The position numbers were made by a program, and so were the translations under genes. This document shows positions 41,760-45,137 of a stretch of 45,137 nucleotides of DNA, one piece after another. The notes beneath the pieces are model-generated. The model had not been told where the DNA came from. It saw only the letters and a list, made by a program, of their open reading frames with translations, and searched no databases. Location of the stretch: NCBI GenBank assembly GCA_003942085.1, contig DQIQ01000011.1, positions 1 through 45,137 of the forward strand, read 5' to 3'. How positions within the stretch are numbered: the first letter of the stretch is position 1; each line of letters starts with the position of its first letter. Source of the DNA: Thermoplasmata archaeon (GTDB lineage Archaea > Thermoplasmatota > E2 > DHVEG-1).

Positions 41760-43637
41760 TTAGAGTGTCATCCTCATCAGATGTTGAAGCACTGGGTGGT
41801 TCTGGATAAACATGTTAAAAAGATTCAACGATTGAGATTTCATTGACATCAGGTCCACCGGTGTTTTCAGATACACGGTGATATCCTCGTAATCCCCGGC
41901 ATCATGGATATTGACGACCTTCACGGTCCCGTTGAACTCATTTTTTTCTGATGGAGCGACGACCTGCACCTGTACTGTGATTGCCCCCTGCTCTGGAGTA
42001 AGACCAGTACCACTCAGAGGTGTGAACGTCCAATTCCCCCAGGCTGGCCATTCGGTGATCTCCCAGTCAAGCTCCGAAGATGGTTCCCCTATATTTGCGA
42101 CTGTAAAGTTCCCGATAATGGTCGCACCCGGTTTTACCTTAGCCCAGCTCAGACTTCCTTCGCAGCTCAAATCAGGATGCAGAGGCGTCCAGCCGGTGGT
42201 GAACCCTTTGATGCAGAAGTTCGCGGTATGATCCCATGTCGGGTCGCTGAATACATAGTCGTAGAGATCAAGCCAGGACGACCCGCTTCGATAGTAACTC
42301 TCCCCTGCATGAGCAGCGGATTTAACCACTGTTCCCCGATCTTGTCCGCCCAACAGCACCGGCACTTCTGAGGTACGGTCGATGGGCTGCCCACCGGAAA
42401 AGAGTTTCACATAGATATAGAAATCATCGTTTGTCCCGAACCCAACAGGATCTGGAAGGGTAATTGTATGATATCCCTTGTATGTAATTGTCCCTGTTAC
42501 CGTGGAGCGTTCGTCTAAAAGGGTGCCTCCTTCGAAACGATCGTACGCCGTCACCAGGAAGTCGACATTATCCGTTGCGGTGTAGAAACTGACTGCTTTG
42601 AGCGACTCGTTGCCGTTTGAGACAAACTCATTAAAAGCCTCTGTGACGCCCGTAAGTGTGTCTCGCCACCCGTGATAATCATAAAAGTACGTGAAATTGT
42701 ACGGCTTGAGTTCGACATCCTGGAATGATACTGCGCCCATCTCTGGGTGTTGACAACACCATTTATCATAATATGAAACCCAGAAATAACCGCCTTCAGG
42801 ACCCCAACCGGAACCCCAGCTGTTCTTACAAATCCATGCACCTGGTAATGGTGCTTGAGTGACTTTAGTATCATCCCAGCCTACGATAGCGACGGAATGG
42901 TTCGGATCAGTAGAAGACGTCGATGGTTGATAAAAAGCATAGTAACTCCCATAGTTATAAATGAACTGAGACTCGTAATCAATGCACGTTCCCATAACTC
43001 CATTTGTCATGAGTGTCTCCTTGATCGCGTTGATGTTACTCAGATCTGACCCGGCAACAAACCATTCAATGTCATTGGGATAAAAGATTTGATAGGAGCT
43101 GTCATAACGAGCTGGTGCTGAATAATACCAGTTGTCATCTAATTCTGTTGGGTCATTTGCAGCTTCACTATACACCGCTCCATCCCCGCGGGTAATGTAC
43201 GCAGAAGAAATGAGATAATCTCCCCCATAATGAACATCAAGACCACTGCCCGGGAAGTCATCGTTGTTAAAGGTATTAAATCCATTCCACCAGTCGAGAT
43301 GGTATTCGGCGAGATTTGCCTCTTCGGTATGTCCAGTTGCATTCCAGTTCCCGGTCATCAAGAGATTGCCCTCGAGTGCGGCCATCGTTCCATGGGTCCA
43401 ACATGTACCTCCGGATTGAGACTTCACCGAGGTCACATAATTGACACCATTCACGTCACGTAAATCAAAAGAACTCGGAGGATCTGTCAGAGGATTACTA
43501 AGCGTAGTTTGTGGAGATGGTGAGATGAGTTGCAGAGATGTTTTTGTCCCATAGCTGAGAGCACCTGCGGGCGCGACAACAAGAACTGTTGTCAACGACA
43601 CAATCAATAACCTTAACCATATTTTATTTCCAAACAT
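41760..43637 (-). CDS. secreted papain-like cysteine peptidase (C1A) with lectin-like domain and HLM tail
   Basis: 625 residues. Signal peptide (about 1-27) and short propeptide, then the catalytic domain from SSFDLRDVNGVNYVTSVKSQ (~54): Cys near 76 in GGTCWTHGTMAALE, His near 246 in PNHSVAIVGWDD, and Asn near 271 in ICKNSWGSGWG. A lectin-like beta domain (about 310-475; AVSFYTATDNVDFLVTAYD) is typical of archaeal/bacterial C1 peptidases with a C-terminal accessory domain. An Ig-like domain (about 490-590) follows, and a tail ending HPVLQHLMRMTL resembles that of the protein at 956-2611. It hydrolyses extracellular protein. TATA TTTATATATATAAA (43687-43700) precedes it. Confidence 0.9.
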   Translation of the reverse strand: MFGNKIWLRLLIVSLTTVLVVAPAGALSYGTKTSLQLISPSPQTTLSNPLTDPPSSFDLRDVNGVNYVTSVKSQSGGTCWTHGTMAALEGNLLMTGNWNATGHTEEANLAEYHLDWWNGFNTFNNDDFPGSGLDVHYGGDYLISSAYITRGDGAVYSEAANDPTELDDNWYYSAPARYDSSYQIFYPNDIEWFVAGSDLSNINAIKETLMTNGVMGTCIDYESQFIYNYGSYYAFYQPSTSSTDPNHSVAIVGWDDTKVTQAPLPGAWICKNSWGSGWGPEGGYFWVSYYDKWCCQHPEMGAVSFQDVELKPYNFTYFYDYHGWRDTLTGVTEAFNEFVSNGNESLKAVSFYTATDNVDFLVTAYDRFEGGTLLDERSTVTGTITYKGYHTITLPDPVGFGTNDDFYIYVKLFSGGQPIDRTSEVPVLLGGQDRGTVVKSAAHAGESYYRSGSSWLDLYDYVFSDPTWDHTANFCIKGFTTGWTPLHPDLSCEGSLSWAKVKPGATIIGNFTVANIGEPSSELDWEITEWPAWGNWTFTPLSGTGLTPEQGAITVQVQVVAPSEKNEFNGTVKVVNIHDAGDYEDITVYLKTPVDLMSMKSQSLNLFNMFIQNHPVLQHLMRMTL

Positions 43638-44065
43638 AGTTTTTCCCCTTATTCTTAAAATTAGATATAGGTATCAATACAGGTTTTATATATATAAAGA
43701 TTAGTAAAGGAGGTGGTTTAAAAAAAAATCTACGAAAATATGAACAGATAGGACTTCATAATAAATCCACCTGAAGAATTCTTTCCAGGATTTTTGAATA
43801 TCCTCTGTTTTTGCTGTCGTCATCGACTATAAGATAAAATCCAAGTTACTCAGATTCCTACATATTATCAATAATAAATGGTTTTTTTTAACGTTTGTTG
43901 AAAATTTTAGTATCTTTTTTTGGACGTTCTGACCTGCGAAGTTATTAAGAAAATCAACATTACCCTCCGTTCTCTTCTTATGTTGTTATCTTTTTGTTTG
44001 GAACATCCCAAACGTTTTCTTACGGTATATATATTTTCAACGTCCATAACCGTCCTTGATGATCT
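43638..44065. other. divergent promoter region between C1 peptidase and chagasin-like gene
   Basis: It holds a TATA for the peptidase (43687-43700, minus strand) and one for the inhibitor (GGTATATATATTTT, 44022-44035). The central ~300 bases (43710-44020) are AT-rich with no supported gene or strong structure. Confidence 0.5.
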
Positions 44066-44497
44066 ATGAAAACGAAAAAAAGTTTAATAATCATAGGGCT
44101 AGTATCAATCGCTGCAATTGCAGCAGGGACCGTCATTGGAGTAAACCTCACCGCTGAAAAACAAAAGAACGCACAGATACCTGCGATCTTTTCTCTTTCC
44201 GCATCTGATCACAACTCGACCGTGGCGATAAAGAAAGGAGACAATGTGAACCTTACATTACACGATTATGGTGATGGCGGTTATATCTGGAATGTGACGC
44301 AGTGTGATAATAACATCCTTCGTCAAACCGATCGGTTCACCTGGGGCAGTTCCGGGATGCTTGGTGATTTCGGCAAAGACACATGGGTCTTCACTGCATT
44401 GAACACTGGCAGTACCACCCTTGAGTTAAAATGCCAACGATCGTTCGGAGAGCAAGATATCTGTCAAACGTTCAAAGTAACACTGAACATCCTATAA
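44066..44497 (+). CDS. exported chagasin-like inhibitor of C1 peptidases (I42 family)
   Basis: 143 residues: N-terminal signal or membrane anchor (KKSLIIIGLVSIAAIAAGTVIGV), then a ~100-residue Ig-like domain. VAIKKGDNVNLTL, the loop DYGDGGYIWNV (position of the NPTTGY loop L2), GSSGMLGDFGKDTWVFTAL (L4 region) and LELKCQRSFGEQD (L6 position, RPW replaced by RSF) fit chagasin. Chagasins block papain-like peptidases by wedging three loops into the active site. It is divergent from the C1 peptidase at 41760-43637 and is probably its protector or regulator (inference). The loop residues are non-canonical, so target specificity may differ. Confidence 0.75.
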   Translation: MKTKKSLIIIGLVSIAAIAAGTVIGVNLTAEKQKNAQIPAIFSLSASDHNSTVAIKKGDNVNLTLHDYGDGGYIWNVTQCDNNILRQTDRFTWGSSGMLGDFGKDTWVFTALNTGSTTLELKCQRSFGEQDICQTFKVTLNIL

Positions 44498-44710
44498 AGA
44501 GACTCTCACCTCTTTTATTTTTTTTATGTGGCAAGATGCTTATAGAAAGAAATCCTCTTCTCGTTAACGCCTATTTTTTATAAATGTTGTTCATATCGTC
44601 ATTTTACTTCTCTATTTCTTTTCGTTCGGTAGAAAATATCAGGAATACTTTAATAAATAATCAGGACCTCATATACTTACTAAAGGAAAGGACATTAGCT
44701 CAGGATTGAT

Positions 44711-44968
44711 ATGAAAAACAAACTTATCGGAAGAATAATTCACCTATCGGCCGCAAGGTATGCCGGTGGGCATATCACTGTTCTTCCAACCGAAACAATG
44801 TCCAAGATTCACGATTCAGTCATAGTATCTACACTAGAGGTGAAGGGATATGGGAAAAGCCTCCTTATCAAACTTCCAGAGGCGACATCATGGCTTGTAA
44901 CGCCTGGAAATACGTTACTTCCCGCGATTCCGCGTGTATTTCCAGTGCGCGAGATGTCTGTCTCATAA
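44711..44968 (+). CDS. small hypothetical protein
   Basis: 85 residues, strand-rich, with a basic N-terminus (MKNKLIGRIIHLSAARYAGG) and segments HITVLPTETMSKIHDSVIV, GYGKSLLIKLP and NTLLPAIPRVFPV. There is no signal or membrane segment and no family is recognised. TATA CTTTAATAAATAA (44648-44660) supports transcription toward it. After it, 44969-45137 holds only T-rich sequence with no gene seen. Confidence 0.45.
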   Translation: MKNKLIGRIIHLSAARYAGGHITVLPTETMSKIHDSVIVSTLEVKGYGKSLLIKLPEATSWLVTPGNTLLPAIPRVFPVREMSVS

Positions 44969-45137
44969 CGCCTTCTCCCACCTTCACCCCTTCCCCTATC
45001 TAACCTAATCAATGATGATGAAAAAGTGACGTCATTCGCAGCTATTCTTTTCTTCACATCCTATGAACTAAAAATCGATATACCCCGCAGAGACTTGCTA
45101 CGGCCTTCTTTCGTTTTCCTTTTTTTCGTACCATTTT

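Overview
The window looks like a chromosome segment of a heterotrophic, protein-degrading archaeon, most likely a Thermoplasmatota member of the Marine Benthic Group D type. The reasons: TATA boxes sit about 25 to 30 bases before many starts and several genes look leaderless; T-runs serve as terminators; there are two Lrp-type regulators, an archaeosortase, a PGF-CTERM-type surface anchor, and secreted gingipain-like (C25) and papain-like (C1) peptidases, which are known from sediment archaea of that group. No rRNA, tRNA, CRISPR array or transposase was seen. The taxon is inference.

Layout. 1-3.6 kb: tail of a PKD surface protein, a seven-repeat FG-GAP propeller protein and a secreted cutinase/PETase-like hydrolase. 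3.9-8.3 kb: a conserved unknown, a 24-residue membrane peptide, a tandem Lrp regulator, and divergently from it a compact operon of a hyaluronan-synthase-like glycosyltransferase, an archaeosortase and a membrane-anchored beta-domain protein. 8.3-12.2 kb: small zinc-ribbon, RNase H, HEAT and PH/SHOCT proteins in a more AT-rich stretch, with a decayed duplicate and a frameshifted gene. 12.5-25.5 kb: mostly secreted proteins (C25 peptidase, CrtC/AttH-like protein, PGF-CTERM metallopeptidase, collagen-like protein, PKD protein), interrupted by an EamA transporter and a toxin-antitoxin pair. 25.6-32.9 kb: small zinc-finger and membrane proteins, an Lrp regulator, an orphan peptide-binding protein, a PIN protein and two acetyltransferases. 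33-45 kb: a beta-propeller/lipocalin-like gene pair, a second FG-GAP surface protein, a RecB/Cas4-like nuclease, an alpha/beta hydrolase, two mini zinc ribbons, and a C1 peptidase facing a chagasin-like inhibitor of C1 peptidases.

How they fit together. About ten genes encode exported proteins with hydrolytic, binding or display modules. They carry at least four kinds of C-terminal ending: a PGF-CTERM signal, a shared GGFGV beta domain (three proteins), a short amphipathic HLM tail (two proteins), and a separate C-terminal module on the peptide-binding protein. With the archaeosortase operon this suggests a cell surface with several parallel sorting routes.

The strongest undescribed candidate is a three-copy intergenic element (22488-22548 +, 27786-27864 +, 40658-40722 -). 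Each copy has a TATA-like TTTATCTAC exactly 21 bases before a G-run, a closing stem that pairs its two ends, an inner 5-bp hairpin whose sequence differs among copies while pairing is kept, and an unpaired CTTTCCTC(C/T)C box complementary to Shine-Dalgarno sequences of nearby genes. It has the marks of a small non-coding RNA family.
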